DNA of 64,000 bases, taken from NCBI RefSeq assembly GCF_001953055.1, contig NZ_CP019044.1, positions 1,054,001-1,118,000 on the forward strand, read 5' to 3'. The position numbers were made by a program, and so were the translations under genes. This document shows, in pieces, positions 36,330 through 47,857 of the stretch (position 1 is its first letter; every line of letters begins with the position of its first letter). Source of the DNA: Salaquimonas pukyongi (GTDB lineage: Bacteria; Pseudomonadota; Alphaproteobacteria; Rhizobiales; Rhizobiaceae). The notes under the pieces were generated by a model. That model made no database searches and had not been told where the DNA came from. It saw only the letters and a program-made list of their open reading frames with translations.

Positions 36330-37478
36330 ATGAAACAGAAAACGGTCATGCATGTGCGCAAACAGGCGCTCTTCTGGTCGGCTGCATTTGCAGCGTTCCT
36401 GGCCTTTCTGTGGCTGTTCGACGATATCCTGTTGCCGTTCATCGCCGGCATGGCACTTGCCTATTTCCTTGACCCGGTTGCAGATTTCTTCGAAGCCCGC
36501 GGCATCTCCCGCATGTGGTCGACGGTTCTGATCACGCTTCTGCTGCTCGTTCTCTTCGTCCTTTCCATGGCAATCCTCATCCCGGTTCTGGTCAATCAGC
36601 TGACCGGATTCCTGGATCGTCTGCCTGAACTGGTGAACCGGTTGCAGGAACTCATAGCCTCCACGGAAAACAAGTGGATACGCGACCGCTTCGGCATCGA
36701 CGGCAAGACCCTGCAAGACAACCTCAACGCCCTGTTGCAGCAGGGCGCGGGGTTCGTTTCCACCGTTCTGCAACAATTGTGGGCGTCGGGAAAATCGCTG
36801 CTGAACGTGGTCTCCCTGCTGGTGGTGACCCCTGTGGTTGCCTTCTACATGCTTTACGACTGGGACCGCATGGTCGCCAAGGTCGACAGCTGGGTGCCGC
36901 CGCGCAACCGAAAAACGGTACGGGAGCTGTTTCACGATATCGATGTGGCCGTTGCCGGTTTCATCCGCGGGCAGGGGTCTCTCTGTCTGGTGCTCGGCCT
37001 GTTTTACGGTATCTCGCTGACGCTGGCCGGCCTCAACTTCGGCCTTCTGATCGGACTGATTTCAGGACTGATATCGTTCATTCCCTATGTGGGTTCGCTC
37101 ACCGGCCTGGTGCTTTCCATGAGCGTTGCCCTGGTCCAGTTCTGGCCGGACTATATCTCGATTGCGCTGATTGCCGGCATTTTCGGCCTCGGCCAGTTTC
37201 TCGAAGGCAACATTTTGCAGCCCAAAATGGTCGGCGACAGCGTCGGCCTGCACCCGGTCTGGCTGATGTTTGCGCTGTTTGCCTTCGGCTCCCTGTTCGG
37301 CTTTGTCGGCATGCTGATCGCCGTTCCGGCGGCGGCAGCCATTGGCGTTGTCGTGCGCTTTGCCATGAGCCGCTACAAGGAGAGTGAACTGTACACCGAC
37401 GGGGCAGACGGCGTTGAGGAACGGTTGCTGGCACCGCCTGCAAGCAGCCGTGCCGCCCGCAACAAGCGCAAGGGCTGA
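36330..37478 (+). CDS. AI-2E family transporter (PerM-like permease)
   Basis: The 382-residue inner-membrane protein has the family pattern: two N-terminal helices (AALFWSAAFAAFLAFLWLFDDILLPFIAGMALAYFLDP), one after LNVVSLLVVTPVVAFYML, and a C-terminal bundle with SFIPYVGSLTGLVL and EGNILQPKMVGDSVGLHPV. The E. coli TqsA/PerM group gives the name, but the substrate is rarely known. It starts a plus-strand run and hdaA follows 14 bases later, a conserved alphaproteobacterial pair. Confidence 0.92.
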   Translation: MKQKTVMHVRKQALFWSAAFAAFLAFLWLFDDILLPFIAGMALAYFLDPVADFFEARGISRMWSTVLITLLLLVLFVLSMAILIPVLVNQLTGFLDRLPELVNRLQELIASTENKWIRDRFGIDGKTLQDNLNALLQQGAGFVSTVLQQLWASGKSLLNVVSLLVVTPVVAFYMLYDWDRMVAKVDSWVPPRNRKTVRELFHDIDVAVAGFIRGQGSLCLVLGLFYGISLTLAGLNFGLLIGLISGLISFIPYVGSLTGLVLSMSVALVQFWPDYISIALIAGIFGLGQFLEGNILQPKMVGDSVGLHPVWLMFALFAFGSLFGFVGMLIAVPAAAAIGVVVRFAMSRYKESELYTDGADGVEERLLAPPASSRAARNKRKG

Positions 37479-37492
37479 GCCCTTTACCGGCC

Positions 37493-38272
37493 ATGGCAAA
37501 ACCGCAAACGCCCGTCAGCCCGTCCCCCCGCCCGTCTGAATCCCGGTCTGAACGCCCGCCTGAACACCAGTTCCAAGGCAGTCCGAAAAAGGGTGAAAAG
37601 CCGGCGCAACTTGCCCTCGAACTGCCGGTCGAGCGGGCTGTCAGCCGTGACGACCTGCTTGAAAGCCCGGCCAACCGCCTTGCGGTCGATCTGATCGACG
37701 GCTGGCCGGACTGGCCATCGAATGTGGTGGTGCTGGCAGGCCCTGTGGGTTCGGGAAAATCCCATCTCGCCGCCATCTGGGCGGCACAGGCCGGGGCAAC
37801 CATTCTGCCTTCCGCTGCCCTTGGCGAGCATCCCGGCATCGCCACACAAGGCAATCTTGTGCTTGAGGATGCCGGTCCCGGCTGTCTTGACGAGGAAGCG
37901 TTGTTTCATGCCTTCAACCAGGTAAAGGCGGCCGGTCATTTCCTGCTTCTTACCAGCCGCAGTTTTCCTTCCGCCTGGATGGTGAGCCTCAAGGACCTGC
38001 AATCGCGTCTGCGCCTTGCCCATCTCGTCGAGCTAAGCGAACCGGACGATGAGCTGCTTTCGGCCATCATCATCAAGCTTTTTGCCGACCGGCAGCTGGA
38101 GGTTCCACCGCAAACCGTTGCCTATCTTGTCGCCAGAATGGAACGTTCGATGGAGGCTGCGGGCAGGCTGGTAGCCTGGCTCGACCGGGAGGCACTGGCG
38201 CGCGGGCGCAAGATCAATCGCAGTCTTGCCGCCGAAGCACTGGCGGCGATGGACAACCCGGAAAACAACTGA
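37493..38272 (+). CDS. hdaA: DnaA regulatory inactivator homologue HdaA
   Basis: HdaA stimulates DnaA-ATP hydrolysis when bound to the beta clamp, preventing over-initiation. The clamp-binding motif QLALELP lies at residues 39-45, and an AAA+ domain follows with Walker [10 protein letters not shown] (83-91) and the Walker B-like [10 protein letters not shown]. The protein is 259 residues. About 37 Pro/Ser-rich residues precede the clamp motif, longer than in Caulobacter HdaA, but no other in-frame start is near. It is co-transcribed with the permease upstream. Confidence 0.92.
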   Translation: MAKPQTPVSPSPRPSESRSERPPEHQFQGSPKKGEKPAQLALELPVERAVSRDDLLESPANRLAVDLIDGWPDWPSNVVVLAGPVGSGKSHLAAIWAAQAGATILPSAALGEHPGIATQGNLVLEDAGPGCLDEEALFHAFNQVKAAGHFLLLTSRSFPSAWMVSLKDLQSRLRLAHLVELSEPDDELLSAIIIKLFADRQLEVPPQTVAYLVARMERSMEAAGRLVAWLDREALARGRKINRSLAAEALAAMDNPENN

Positions 38273-38353
38273 GGGCGGTTTGATCGCGAAACGGCGCCAT
38301 GCCGGCAAGTGGCAATTACGCGGTAAACAGCAACCGAATTGTCATATTCCGCC

Positions 38354-38369
38354 GCTAGAGCGTGTCGGC
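38354..38369 (+). repeat. Partial copy of the inverted-repeat element end
   Basis: GCTAGAGCGTGTC, followed by GGC, repeats the outermost 13 bases of the left arm of the element at 16401. The similarity stops there. The surrounding 38273-38474 interval has no gene and no other structure I can support. Confidence 0.4.
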
Positions 38370-38474
38370 ACCTACGGGCCATATCGCGCGCCAGTGCTGA
38401 CTCATGGTAGCTCGCGTGAAGCTTCAAGGGGAACGATATTGAGTCCAGCCCAAAGACTGATATTGATAGCCAAG

Positions 38475-40667
38475 ATGACCAAGCATGAGACCATATCTGG
38501 GCAGGGCCCATCACAAACCGGCGAAAATGCCGGCACACCGGACTGGTTCAGCGAGCCTTCGCGCTTCATGAATCGTGAGCTGTCGTGGCTGGAATTCAAC
38601 CGCCGCGTTCTGGAAGAAGCCGAAAACCCGCGCAATCCGCTGTTGGAGCGGGTTCGTTTCCTGTCGATCTCGGCCAACAATCTCGATGAATTCCTGATGG
38701 TTCGCGTTGCCGGCCTGATCAGCCAGGTGCGCCAGGGCATTGAAACGACAACGCCGGAAAACCTCACCCCGCGCGAGCAGCTTGCAGCGGTTGGCGAATC
38801 CCTCAACAGCCTGCAGTCCGACCAGCAGAAGGTGTGGAACAGCCTCGACACCCAGCTTGAGGCAGAAGGCATCATCGTTGCCCATCCCCGCGAGCTCAAC
38901 AAGACCGACGTGTCCTGGCTGGAAGCCTATTTCATGGACAACGTCTTTCCCGTGCTCACGCCATTGTCGATTGATCCGGCCCATCCGTTTCCCTTCATTC
39001 CCAATCTTGGCAGTGCGCTGGTCTACGATCTCAAAAGCACCCGCGACGGCGATGCCATGGTCGCGCTTTTGCGCCTGCCTTCGGGCATCCGCCGTTTCGT
39101 CGAACTGCCGCCGCGCAAGGACCGCAAGACCATTTTCGTCTCCATCGAAAAGGTAATCTCGCTGTTTATCGGCAAGCTGTTTCCCGGTTACGAGGTGATC
39201 GGTTCGGGCAATTTCCGCGTCATTCGCGACTCCGACATCGAGGTGGAGGAAGAGGCCGAAGACATCGTGCGAACCTTTGAAACGGCCTTGAAGCGCCGCC
39301 GCCGCGGATCGGTGATCCGCCTCGAAGTCGATGCCGATACGCCGGAAAACCTGCGCCGTTTCATCGGCGAGGAGATCGTTTCGGAAATGACCCATGTCGC
39401 CACGGTCAACGGCATGCTGGCGCTGCACAACCTTTCGGAAATCGTTTCCATCGACCGGCCGGGGTTGAAGTTCGAGCCGTATATTCCGCGCTATCCGGAA
39501 CGCATCCGGGAGATGAACGGCGATTGTTTTGCCGCCATCCGGCAAAAGGACATCATCGTTCACCATCCTTATGAGTCTTTCGACGTGGTGGTGCAGTTCG
39601 TCCGCCAGGCGGCCAACGATCCCGGCGTCGTCGCCATCAAGCAGACACTGTACCGAACCTCCAACGATTCACCGATTGTCGCCGCGCTGATCGAGGCGGC
39701 AGAACAGGGCAAGTCGGTTACCGCGCTGGTCGAACTGAAGGCCCGGTTTGACGAGGAGGCGAACATCCGCTGGGCACGCGATCTGGAGCGCGCCGGCGTT
39801 CAGGTCGTTTTCGGCTTTGTCGACTGGAAGACACATTCCAAGCTGAGCCAGGTTGTCCGCCGGGAGGAAGGCAGGCTCGTTACCTATGTTCATATCGGTA
39901 CCGGCAACTATCACCCCATCACCGCCCGCATCTACACCGATCTGTCCTATTTCACGGCCAATCCGCGGGTTGCGCGCGATGTGGCGCAGGTCTTCAACTA
40001 CCTTACCGGTTACGCGGAGATCGACGAACTCAACACGCTGGCAATTTCGCCCAAGCATCTGAAAAATCGCATCCTCGAACACATCGATCAGGAAATCGCC
40101 CATGTTAAGGCGGGCCGGCGCGGCGAAATATGGATGAAGATGAACTCACTGGTCGACCCGGTGGTGATCGATGCGTTGTACCGTGCCTCTCAGGCAGGCG
40201 TTAAGGTCGATCTGGTGGTGCGCGGCATTTGCTGCCTGCGCCCGCAGGTGGCCGGACTGTCCGACAACATCCGCGTCAAGTCGATTGTCGGCCGTTTTCT
40301 CGAACACAGCCGCATTCTGTGCTTCGGCAATGGTGAGGGCCTTCCTTCCGCGGCAGCGCTTGTTTATGTGGGTTCGGCCGATCTGATGCCGCGAAACCTT
40401 GACCGCAGGGTCGAAGTTATGGTCAGGCTGGAAACCGAAACCGTCCTTCAGCAGGTGCTGGACCAGATCATGGTGGCAAACCTGATGGACAACGAGCAGA
40501 GTTGGGAAATCACGTCGGAAGGAAAATCGCGCCGTATCGCTCCCAGCGAGGAAAGTGAATCCTTCAGCGCACAGCGCTACTTCATGACAAATCCAAGCCT
40601 CTCCGGCAGGGGGGATTCTCTCAAAGATGATGCTCCGAAAAGCTTTGCAAAGCAGTTTTTCCGCTAA
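38475..40667 (+). CDS. ppk: Polyphosphate kinase 1
   Basis: PPK1 reversibly makes polyphosphate from ATP by way of a phosphohistidine. The 730-residue protein has [20 protein letters not shown] and [16 protein letters not shown] at the N-terminus, [15 protein letters not shown] in the middle, and the catalytic HIGTGNYHP with the autophosphorylated His at residue 473. The second conserved His is in [11 protein letters not shown] 38475 is chosen by homology; the open frame continues about 83 codons upstream without similarity. ppx overlaps its 3' end. Confidence 0.97.
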   Translation: MTKHETISGQGPSQTGENAGTPDWFSEPSRFMNRELSWLEFNRRVLEEAENPRNPLLERVRFLSISANNLDEFLMVRVAGLISQVRQGIETTTPENLTPREQLAAVGESLNSLQSDQQKVWNSLDTQLEAEGIIVAHPRELNKTDVSWLEAYFMDNVFPVLTPLSIDPAHPFPFIPNLGSALVYDLKSTRDGDAMVALLRLPSGIRRFVELPPRKDRKTIFVSIEKVISLFIGKLFPGYEVIGSGNFRVIRDSDIEVEEEAEDIVRTFETALKRRRRGSVIRLEVDADTPENLRRFIGEEIVSEMTHVATVNGMLALHNLSEIVSIDRPGLKFEPYIPRYPERIREMNGDCFAAIRQKDIIVHHPYESFDVVVQFVRQAANDPGVVAIKQTLYRTSNDSPIVAALIEAAEQGKSVTALVELKARFDEEANIRWARDLERAGVQVVFGFVDWKTHSKLSQVVRREEGRLVTYVHIGTGNYHPITARIYTDLSYFTANPRVARDVAQVFNYLTGYAEIDELNTLAISPKHLKNRILEHIDQEIAHVKAGRRGEIWMKMNSLVDPVVIDALYRASQAGVKVDLVVRGICCLRPQVAGLSDNIRVKSIVGRFLEHSRILCFGNGEGLPSAAALVYVGSADLMPRNLDRRVEVMVRLETETVLQQVLDQIMVANLMDNEQSWEITSEGKSRRIAPSEESESFSAQRYFMTNPSLSGRGDSLKDDAPKSFAKQFFR

Positions 40668-42189
40668 CCAGCGCAAGGCCGTGGAGCTGGCGCAGGGCCG
40701 GCTGAAGGAGCGTGAACCGGTTGCCGTCATCGACCTTGGCTCGAACTCGGTTCGCCAGGTCATCTATGAGGGCCAGACCCGCTCGCCGGCCGTGCTTTTC
40801 AACGAAAAGATCCTCTGCGGCCTGGGCGAGGGACTGCATCTGAGCGGCAGGCTCAATGAAATTGCCGTCGAGCGCGCCATCCGGGCGCTGGGCCGCTTTC
40901 GCCAGCTGCAACACCAGACCGGGGTTGGCGATGTACACATTCTGGCCACCGCCGCCGCCAGGGAGGCGGAAAACGGCCCCCAGTTCATCGCCCGTGTCGA
41001 GGAACTGATGGGATATCCGGTGGAGGTGCTGACCGGTGCGATGGAGGCCCATTATGCGGCCCTGGGCATTCATGCCGGATTTCACCGGCCATCGGGCATT
41101 GTGGGGGATCTGGGTGGCGGTTCGCTGGAACTCGTCAACGTCAATGCGAAAAAGGGAAGCGGCATCACCCTGCCGCTCGGCGGTCTGCGCCTGCGCGAGA
41201 TGGCCGGCGAATCCCTTTCCAAGGCCGCCAAGATCGCACGCAAGGCCTTTGCGGAAAGTCCGGTAACCTGGGCCGACAGCCGCCGCACCTTCTATGCGGT
41301 GGGCGGCACCTGGCGTTCCCTCGGCCGGTTGCATCTTTCCTATTACGATCATCCCCTGCCGGCGGTGCACGAGTATGAAGTTCCGGCAGACCGCATGCTG
41401 CGTTTCTGTTCAAAGGTGGCTGCCCGCCAGCTCTCCGACATTCGCGGCATCGAGGCGGTTTCCAAGAACCGGCGTGAATTGCTGCCTTACGGTGCAGCGG
41501 TGATGGGGGAGGTCATCAAGGCCTATCAGCCCGAGACCGTCGCCATCTCCTCCCTGGGAGTGCGCGAAGGGTTTTTGTATTCAAGACTGACCGAAGACGA
41601 GCGGGCAAAGGATTCGCTGCTGACCGCTGCGCGCGACCTTTCCATCCTGCGCGCCCGCGCTCCCGAACACTGCGTTGAACTTGCCGAGTGGACCGGACAG
41701 GCCTTCGCCGAACTGGGGATCGAGGAAAGCGAGGACGATCGCCGCCATCGCATGGCCTCCTGCTTTCTGGCCGATATCGGCTGGCGTTCGCATCCCGATT
41801 TTCGCGCCCGCCAGGCGCTGGAAGTCATTGCCAATGCCGGTTTCGTCGGCATCAGCCATGAAGGCCGCGCCTATCTCGCCATAGCCGCCTATCACCGCTA
41901 TCAGGGGCTTTCGCAAAAAGCCGGCGAGCCGGAGGTGGCGGTGCTGGCGAGCGAAACCTCAAAGCGCCGCGCCCGCATTCTGGCGGCATTCTTTCGTGTG
42001 CTTTATCTCTTGTCGGCCTCCACCCCCGGCGTGCTGCCGATGATCGGTTTCCGCAAGAGCGGACCTTCGGATGGCGAACTTCTCATTCCGGCCGAATTGG
42101 CAGACCTTGTCGGCGAACGGCCGGAAGAACGGGTCCGCCAGCTTGGCAACGAGATCGGGCTGACGCTGAAGATGGTGGTGGAAAACTGA
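40627..42189 (+). CDS. ppx: Exopolyphosphatase/guanosine pentaphosphatase family protein
   Basis: The 520-residue Ppx/GppA protein has the ASKHA phosphate motifs [18 protein letters not shown] and [16 protein letters not shown], plus the helical C-terminal HD-like region. It removes terminal phosphate from polyphosphate or pppGpp. ATG 40627 gives a 41-base overlap with ppk, an ordinary ppk-ppx operon arrangement; ATG 40630 follows immediately. Homology begins near residue 29, so the real start could be later. Confidence 0.94.
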   Translation: MMLRKALQSSFSANQRKAVELAQGRLKEREPVAVIDLGSNSVRQVIYEGQTRSPAVLFNEKILCGLGEGLHLSGRLNEIAVERAIRALGRFRQLQHQTGVGDVHILATAAAREAENGPQFIARVEELMGYPVEVLTGAMEAHYAALGIHAGFHRPSGIVGDLGGGSLELVNVNAKKGSGITLPLGGLRLREMAGESLSKAAKIARKAFAESPVTWADSRRTFYAVGGTWRSLGRLHLSYYDHPLPAVHEYEVPADRMLRFCSKVAARQLSDIRGIEAVSKNRRELLPYGAAVMGEVIKAYQPETVAISSLGVREGFLYSRLTEDERAKDSLLTAARDLSILRARAPEHCVELAEWTGQAFAELGIEESEDDRRHRMASCFLADIGWRSHPDFRARQALEVIANAGFVGISHEGRAYLAIAAYHRYQGLSQKAGEPEVAVLASETSKRRARILAAFFRVLYLLSASTPGVLPMIGFRKSGPSDGELLIPAELADLVGERPEERVRQLGNEIGLTLKMVVEN

Positions 42190-42221
42190 TCGCAGAGCGC
42201 AACGTTTCGCCGCGCCGGCAG

Positions 42222-43415
42222 TTACTCGGCAGCCATGGAAAGGTCCTGCACTTTTTCCAGATCGACCATGACGATGTTGCGGTTGCGGTAGGAAATGCCC
42301 AGCTTGCCGTGTTTGAGCTTCAATGCCTGAAGGCCGAACACGTCACGCCGCCAGCCTTTCAAGGCCAGCACATCGGCTTCGTCATCGGCAGCGATTTTTT
42401 CCAGATCGTCCACCGTCGCGATGATCTTTGGCGCCACGCCCTCTTTTTCCGCCGTCAGCTTCAACAGCAGTTTCAGCATTTCGGTCGCTGCACTGCAGCC
42501 CTCCGGCGCGTTCTTTGGCCGTGGCAGTTTCGGCAACTGCTCCTTGGGAACATCAAGAACCTTTTTTGACAGCTCGACGATGGCCTCGCCCCAGCGATTC
42601 TTGTCGAAGCCGCGGGAAAGCCCGCGATAACGGTCGAGATCGGCGCAGGAAGCCGGCGGATTGCCGGATATCTCGTAAATCGCCTCGTCCTTCACCACCC
42701 GCCCGCGCGGCAGGTTGAAGCGCTGGGCCTGTTCCTCGCGCCATCGCGCCAGCTCTTTGAGCATCAGCAGTTCACGCGGCTTGCGCACACGCAGCTTCAG
42801 CCGCTTCCAGGCGTTTTCCGGCAGCATCTCATAGGTATCGGGCGATGTGAGGACGTCCATCTCCTCGGTCACCCAGTTTGCGCGCCCCTGTTCTTCCAGA
42901 TTGGCCTTCAGCTTCTGGTAAACCGTGCGCAGATGCGTCACATCGGCGATTGCATAGTTGAGCTGCTTGTCGGTCAACGGGCGCCGGCGCCAGTCTGTAA
43001 ACCGCGAGGACTTGTCCACCCTTGTGCCGGTTACCTTGAAGACCAGCTGATCGTAGGAAATGCTGTCGCCATAGCCGCAGACCATGGCAGCAACCTGGGT
43101 GTCGAAAACCGGGTGGGGGATCAGATTGCCCAGCTTGTAGATGATCTCGATGTCCTGGCGGGCGGCATGAAACACCTTCTCGATCCGGTCATCGGCCATC
43201 AGCTCGAAGAACGGCGCCAGGTCCATCCCGTCGGCCAGCGGATCGATGATGTAGCCGGTGCCACCATTGTCTTTCGGCGTGGCGCACTGGATCAGGCAGA
43301 GCTCCGGCCAGAAGGTGGACTCGCGAATGAACTCGGTATCAACAGTAACGAATTTTGCTTGGGAGAGGTGTTGGCAGGCGGAGCGAAGATCGTCCGTTTT
43401 TGTTATGATATGCAT
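42222..43415 (-). CDS. rnd: Ribonuclease D
   Basis: RNase D is a 3'-5' exoribonuclease of tRNA maturation. The DEDDy active site is visible as FVTVDTEFIRE (Asp, Glu), VFHAARQDIEIIY (Asp) and NYAIADVTHLRTVY (Tyr, Asp), followed by an HRDC domain (REEQAQRFNLPRGRVVKDEAI). The protein is 397 residues. It converges with ppx, 32 bases between stops, and is divergent from the methyltransferase. Confidence 0.96.
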   Translation of the reverse strand: MHIITKTDDLRSACQHLSQAKFVTVDTEFIRESTFWPELCLIQCATPKDNGGTGYIIDPLADGMDLAPFFELMADDRIEKVFHAARQDIEIIYKLGNLIPHPVFDTQVAAMVCGYGDSISYDQLVFKVTGTRVDKSSRFTDWRRRPLTDKQLNYAIADVTHLRTVYQKLKANLEEQGRANWVTEEMDVLTSPDTYEMLPENAWKRLKLRVRKPRELLMLKELARWREEQAQRFNLPRGRVVKDEAIYEISGNPPASCADLDRYRGLSRGFDKNRWGEAIVELSKKVLDVPKEQLPKLPRPKNAPEGCSAATEMLKLLLKLTAEKEGVAPKIIATVDDLEKIAADDEADVLALKGWRRDVFGLQALKLKHGKLGISYRNRNIVMVDLEKVQDLSMAAE

Positions 43416-43617
43416 GGGTTACCTTCATCGGGCTGCCGGGAAACCGGCTCACGCCATTTTGAACATATCTCACGCGAGTTTGCAAACCGCTGAAATCAGG
43501 GGTGGTGGCTTGGCCTGATTTTCGGTTTGGGGGGCTGAGCGGTCCTCCTCAACCACGTTCAACAGGTACCGTTTTGTGCAAAAGTCCCTGGCTGCTAGGA
43601 TCGGGTTGGGAGGTGCC

Positions 43618-44451
43618 ATGAAAATTCAAGATGATACCACCGGCTTTGCTGCTCTGGAAAAGCATGAGTGGTCGGATGCGGCCGTCGCGCAATCCTATGC
43701 CCGTGCGTTTGCCCAGGCGGCGGATATGGTGGTGCCGCACTTGGTATCTGCGGTAAAAGCCGGGCCGAATACAGAGGTGCTCGACCTTTGCTGCGGGCAT
43801 GGCAACGTTACTGGCGGTTTGGTGAACAAGGGCGCGAAAGTGACAGGTCTCGATTTCTCGCCTGCAATGCTGGAAATGGCGCGCAAGGCGGCGCCCCAAG
43901 CACGGTTCGTTGAAGGCGATGCAATGAATATCGGTTTCGAGGCAGAAACCTTCGATGCGGTCACCATCGGCTTCGGCATGCCACATGTTCCAGACCCTGC
44001 AAGGGTTGTTGAAGAGGTTCGCCGGGTGTTGCGGCCCAATGGACGATTGGCATTTTCGGTTTGGTGCGGTCCTGAAGTGGATACAGCACTTGGATATGTC
44101 TTCGGTGCCATTGAAGCGCACGGGCACCCGGACATTGCTTTGCCGCCCGGACCCGGCGCAAATGACTATGCAGATCCGGCGATATCCTTTCCGGTACTGG
44201 AAGCTGCAGGCTTCAAGGAGTGCCACTGCACAACGGTGGCCTCAATGTGGCAGGTAGATGATCCCGGGGCACCATATGATTACTTCCTCGAAGGAACGGC
44301 ACGAGGCGGTGCGCTATTGCGGCCGCAGCCTGAAAAGAACGCTGTTGCGATCCGCGATGCAGTGATTGCGCTGGTAATGGAAAAGCATGGCGGCGGACCC
44401 CTTTGGAACGTGCCAATCCCGGCAGTGGTTACGGCTGCGGTGGCCGTTTAG
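43618..44451 (+). CDS. Class I SAM-dependent methyltransferase (UbiE/COQ5-like)
   Basis: The 277-residue protein has a Methyltransf_11/UbiE-like core: VLDLCCGHGNVTGGL (motif I), VTGLDFSPAMLEMARK (II), FVEGDAMNIGF, FDAVTIGFGMPHVPDP (IV), and RRVLRPNGRLAFSVW (VI). The N-terminal SYARAFAQAADMVVPHL helix may form a cap. ATG 43618 has GGGAGG nine bases before it. The substrate is unknown; ubiquinone methylases have different C-terminal signatures, so I would not name it UbiE. Confidence 0.85.
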   Translation: MKIQDDTTGFAALEKHEWSDAAVAQSYARAFAQAADMVVPHLVSAVKAGPNTEVLDLCCGHGNVTGGLVNKGAKVTGLDFSPAMLEMARKAAPQARFVEGDAMNIGFEAETFDAVTIGFGMPHVPDPARVVEEVRRVLRPNGRLAFSVWCGPEVDTALGYVFGAIEAHGHPDIALPPGPGANDYADPAISFPVLEAAGFKECHCTTVASMWQVDDPGAPYDYFLEGTARGGALLRPQPEKNAVAIRDAVIALVMEKHGGGPLWNVPIPAVVTAAVAV

Positions 44452-44479
44452 CCAGGCAAGTGAGATCTGGTTTGCCTGG
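44452..44479. terminator. Stem-loop after the methyltransferase gene
   Basis: CCAGGCAA and TTGCCTGG form a perfect 8-bp stem around a 12-base loop directly after the stop codon. There is no strong T tract, so it may be a weak or transcript-stabilising hairpin. Confidence 0.4.
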
Positions 44480-44551
44480 TTACAGACTTTCGCGGAATGG
44501 TGATGCAGAAACAATCCCGCCACAAAAACCCCAACCAGGAAACAGCCGTTA

Positions 44552-45772
44552 TCAGTCGCGCCGCTTGGCGATCTTCATCATCATCGGAGACGTGCGCAGC
44601 AGGCCGATGAAACGGCTGCGCTTGTCGCGCGGTACGGTGGCCCGCACGGTCATGCGCCACAGCGTCATGCCCACCAGCGCGGCGTGAACGATGCTGGTGA
44701 AGATGAACAGAACCCCCGGGCCGAAACCCTGCATCAGCAGGGAGGCAACCAGCGGCCCTGAAATCGCGCCAATGGACCAGAAGAACATCATGCCGGTGGC
44801 GATCAGCACATATTCGCCTTCCTTGGCGAAGTCGTTGGCATGGGCGGCGGACAGGGAATAAAGCGGCAGTGCAAAACAGCCGAAAAGGAAGATGCCGGTG
44901 AAGTTCAGCGTCTCGTTGGTTCCGGCAAACAGATAGATGAACATGCCGGCAAGGACAGCGCCTGCGGAAGCTGCCGCCAGCGCGACGCGCCGGTCGTAAC
45001 GGTCCGATAGCCAGCCCAGCGGATACTGCAAGATGATGCCGCCGAAAATTCCCGCGCTCATGAAGGTCGCCACCGAGGCAACCGACATGCCGATCGACTG
45101 GGCATAGACCGGACCGATGATGCGGAAGGCTGATCCCGTCATGCCGATGGCGATGCAGCCCACACAGGCAAGCGGCGACAGGTGCCACAAAAACCGCATG
45201 TCGAACTTGAACGGCCCCGGCGGTTGCGGCCGCGAGCGGTCGGCAAGCGACACCGGTACCAGCGACAGGGTGATCATGATCACCATGACGCCGAAGACGG
45301 AAAACCCGCTGATGTCGAAAAGCGGGATCATGAACTGGCTGGAGACCACGCAAACCAGATCGACCAGCCGGTAAATCGACAGCACCTGGCCGCGATTGTC
45401 GCTCGAAACCTTGGCATTGATCCAGCTTTCCACCGTGGCGAAAAGGCAGGCAAAGCAAAGCCCGATGATAAAGCGCAGGATGAGCCAGGCAATCGGGTCG
45501 ACCAGCATGACGAGCGCCAGCGTGGCCGATGCGGTCAGCGCCGCCATGGCGGCAAAGGCGCGCACATGGCCGACCATCTGCAGCACATGCGGCACCACAT
45601 AGCAGCCGGCCATGAAACCGGCAAAATAACCGGCGCCGATCAGGCCGATGAGTGCTGTTGAAAATCCCTCCTGGCCGCCGCGCACCGCAATCAGCGTACC
45701 CTGCATTCCGTTGCCGGCCAGCAGAATGCCGGCGGCGATGAGAAGGGGTATGAGCGGGCGGATCGCTTGCAT
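44552..45772 (-). CDS. MFS transporter
   Basis: The 406-residue protein has twelve predicted membrane segments and MFS features: an N-terminal LIPLLIAAGILLAGNGMQGTLIAVRGGQEGFS, GYFAGFMAGCYVVPHVLQMVGHVRAFA, and a central SDRYDRRVALAAA loop (variant of the D-R-x-x-R-R motif). It resembles YcaD/YfkF-type MFS carriers. The substrate is unknown. ATG 45772 begins MQAIRPL; the frame extends 23 codons further. Confidence 0.9.
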   Translation of the reverse strand: MQAIRPLIPLLIAAGILLAGNGMQGTLIAVRGGQEGFSTALIGLIGAGYFAGFMAGCYVVPHVLQMVGHVRAFAAMAALTASATLALVMLVDPIAWLILRFIIGLCFACLFATVESWINAKVSSDNRGQVLSIYRLVDLVCVVSSQFMIPLFDISGFSVFGVMVIMITLSLVPVSLADRSRPQPPGPFKFDMRFLWHLSPLACVGCIAIGMTGSAFRIIGPVYAQSIGMSVASVATFMSAGIFGGIILQYPLGWLSDRYDRRVALAAASAGAVLAGMFIYLFAGTNETLNFTGIFLFGCFALPLYSLSAAHANDFAKEGEYVLIATGMMFFWSIGAISGPLVASLLMQGFGPGVLFIFTSIVHAALVGMTLWRMTVRATVPRDKRSRFIGLLRTSPMMMKIAKRRD

Positions 45773-46008
45773 GAAACCGCGAATCGGATTGGACCTGCCA
45801 ACTGTTGCGCCCGAAGGCCGCCGATTGCAAGAAGCCGGCATTCAATTCACTGTTTTCCCGCGCTTGCGGCTGGCTGTGCGCCAAAGGCCGCCGAAACCTT
45901 GACAAATCACCCCGGAAAGGTGTTTGTCCCGGCAGATTCCCGCTGGCCCGGGCCGAACGCGCCGAGTGCCTGCACAAAAGCCTTCCAAGAGATGAGATTC
46001 ACGGGACG

Positions 46009-47835
46009 ATGACGCTTCACCGCTACCGCAGCCATCGCTGCGACGAACTCCGCAAGTCCGATGTGGGACAGACAATCCGCCTTTCCGGCTGGGTGCACAG
46101 GGTGCGCGACCATGGCGGCGTTCTGTTTATCGATCTGCGCGATCATTTCGGCATCACCCAGGTGGTCGCCGATCCCGATTCGCCGGCTTTCAGCCTGGCC
46201 GAGACCGTGCGATCTGAATGGGTCATCCGTGTAGACGGCGACGTCAAGGCGCGCAGCGATGAGACGGTGAACGCCAACCTGCCGACGGGGGAGATCGAGG
46301 TCTTTGCCCGCGAAATCGAAATTCTGTCGAAGGCCGACGAATTGCCGCTGCCGGTGTTCGGCGAGCCGGACTATCCCGAGGACACGCGGCTGAAATACCG
46401 CTTTCTCGATCTGCGCCGCGAGACACTGCATCACAACATCATGATGCGCACCAGGATCATTGCCGAAATGCGCAAGCTGATGAACGATGCGGGCTTTACC
46501 GAGTTTTCAACGCCGATCCTGACGGCCTCAAGCCCTGAAGGCGCACGCGATTTTCTGGTGCCCTCGCGCCTGCATCACGGCAAGTTCTATGCGCTGCCCC
46601 AGGCGCCACAGCAATACAAGCAGCTCGTCATGATGAGTGGCTTCGACAAGTATTTCCAGATTGCGCCGTGCTTTCGCGACGAAGATCCGCGCGCCGACCG
46701 CCTGCCGGGCGAGTTCTACCAGCTCGATCTGGAAATGAGCTTTGTCGAGCAGGACGATGTGCTGGGCGCGATGGAGCCGGTGGTGCGCGATGTGTTCAAG
46801 GCGTTTGCCGGTAAAAAACCGGTGACGGAGGCATTCCCGCGCATTGCCTATGACGAGGCGATCAGGAAATACGGCACCGACAAGCCGGACCTGAGAAACC
46901 CCATCGTCATGGAGGATGTTTCCGAACACTTCCGCGGCTCCGGCTTCAAGGTTTTCGCCGGCATTCTCGACAAGTCGGAAAAGAACCAGGTCTGGGCAAT
47001 CCCGGCGAAAACCGGCGGTTCGCGCGCCTTCTGCGACCGGATGAATTCCTGGGCGCAGGGAGAGGGCCAGCCGGGGCTGGGCTACATCTTCTGGCGTGAA
47101 GAGGACGGCGCAGAAGAAGCCAGGGTGCAGGGCGCAGGTCCCATCGCCAAGAACATTGGTGAGGAACGCACCGAGGCAATCCGCACACAGCTCGGTCTTG
47201 AGGCGGGCGACGCCTGTTTCTTTGCCGCCGGCGATCCGGCGCAGTTTCACAAATTTGCCGGGGACGCACGCACCCGTGCGGGCGAAGAACTAGACCTTGT
47301 CGACCGCGAGCGGTTCGAACTTGCCTGGATTGTCGATTTTCCGTTCTACGAGTGGGACGAGGACAACAAGAAGATCGAGTTCTCCCACAACCCGTTCTCC
47401 ATGCCCCAGGGCGGCCGCGAAGCGCTGGAAAAGGCGCAGGAGGAGGGGGATGCTGCCCTGCTCGAACTGAAGGCCTATCAGTACGACCTGGTCTGCAACG
47501 GCTTCGAGATTGCTTCGGGCGGTATCCGCAACCATCTGCCGCAAACCATGGTCAAGGCGTTTGAAATCGCCGGTCTCGACAAGGAGACGGTGGAGCGCGA
47601 ATTCGGCGGGCTCTACCGTGCTTTCCATTATGGCGCCCCGCCCCATGGCGGCATGGCCGCCGGTGTCGACCGCATCGTCATGTTGCTGCTGGGCGCAAAG
47701 AACCTGCGCGAGATCACCATGTTCCCCATGAACCAGCAGGCACAGGATTTGCTGCTCGGCGCTCCCGGCGAGGTTTCGGCTGCGCAACTGCGCGACCTCA
47801 ACATCCGCGTCAATCCGAAGGCCAGGGACGCCTGA
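46009..47835 (+). CDS. aspS: Aspartyl-tRNA synthetase
   Basis: AspS charges tRNA-Asp (and, in organisms with GatCAB, sometimes tRNA-Asn). The 608-residue protein has an N-terminal OB anticodon domain ([22 protein letters not shown]), class II motif 2 ([19 protein letters not shown]) and motif 3 ([21 protein letters not shown]), with the bacterial GAD insertion between. ATG 46009 starts [15 protein letters not shown], the usual beginning; the frame opens 68 codons earlier without homology. Divergent from the MFS gene. Confidence 0.97.
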   Translation: MTLHRYRSHRCDELRKSDVGQTIRLSGWVHRVRDHGGVLFIDLRDHFGITQVVADPDSPAFSLAETVRSEWVIRVDGDVKARSDETVNANLPTGEIEVFAREIEILSKADELPLPVFGEPDYPEDTRLKYRFLDLRRETLHHNIMMRTRIIAEMRKLMNDAGFTEFSTPILTASSPEGARDFLVPSRLHHGKFYALPQAPQQYKQLVMMSGFDKYFQIAPCFRDEDPRADRLPGEFYQLDLEMSFVEQDDVLGAMEPVVRDVFKAFAGKKPVTEAFPRIAYDEAIRKYGTDKPDLRNPIVMEDVSEHFRGSGFKVFAGILDKSEKNQVWAIPAKTGGSRAFCDRMNSWAQGEGQPGLGYIFWREEDGAEEARVQGAGPIAKNIGEERTEAIRTQLGLEAGDACFFAAGDPAQFHKFAGDARTRAGEELDLVDRERFELAWIVDFPFYEWDEDNKKIEFSHNPFSMPQGGREALEKAQEEGDAALLELKAYQYDLVCNGFEIASGGIRNHLPQTMVKAFEIAGLDKETVEREFGGLYRAFHYGAPPHGGMAAGVDRIVMLLLGAKNLREITMFPMNQQAQDLLLGAPGEVSAAQLRDLNIRVNPKARDA

Positions 47836-47857
47836 GCCGTTCACGGGAGCAGGGCCG

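Noticed and set aside
38226-38474. N-terminal extension of ppk.
   Set aside because: The open frame has no PPK homology before ATG 38475 and overlaps the end of hdaA.
38330-38474. A possible PhoB box before ppk.
   Set aside because: Only one half-site-like TTGTCAT is present; the second repeat at the right spacing is absent.
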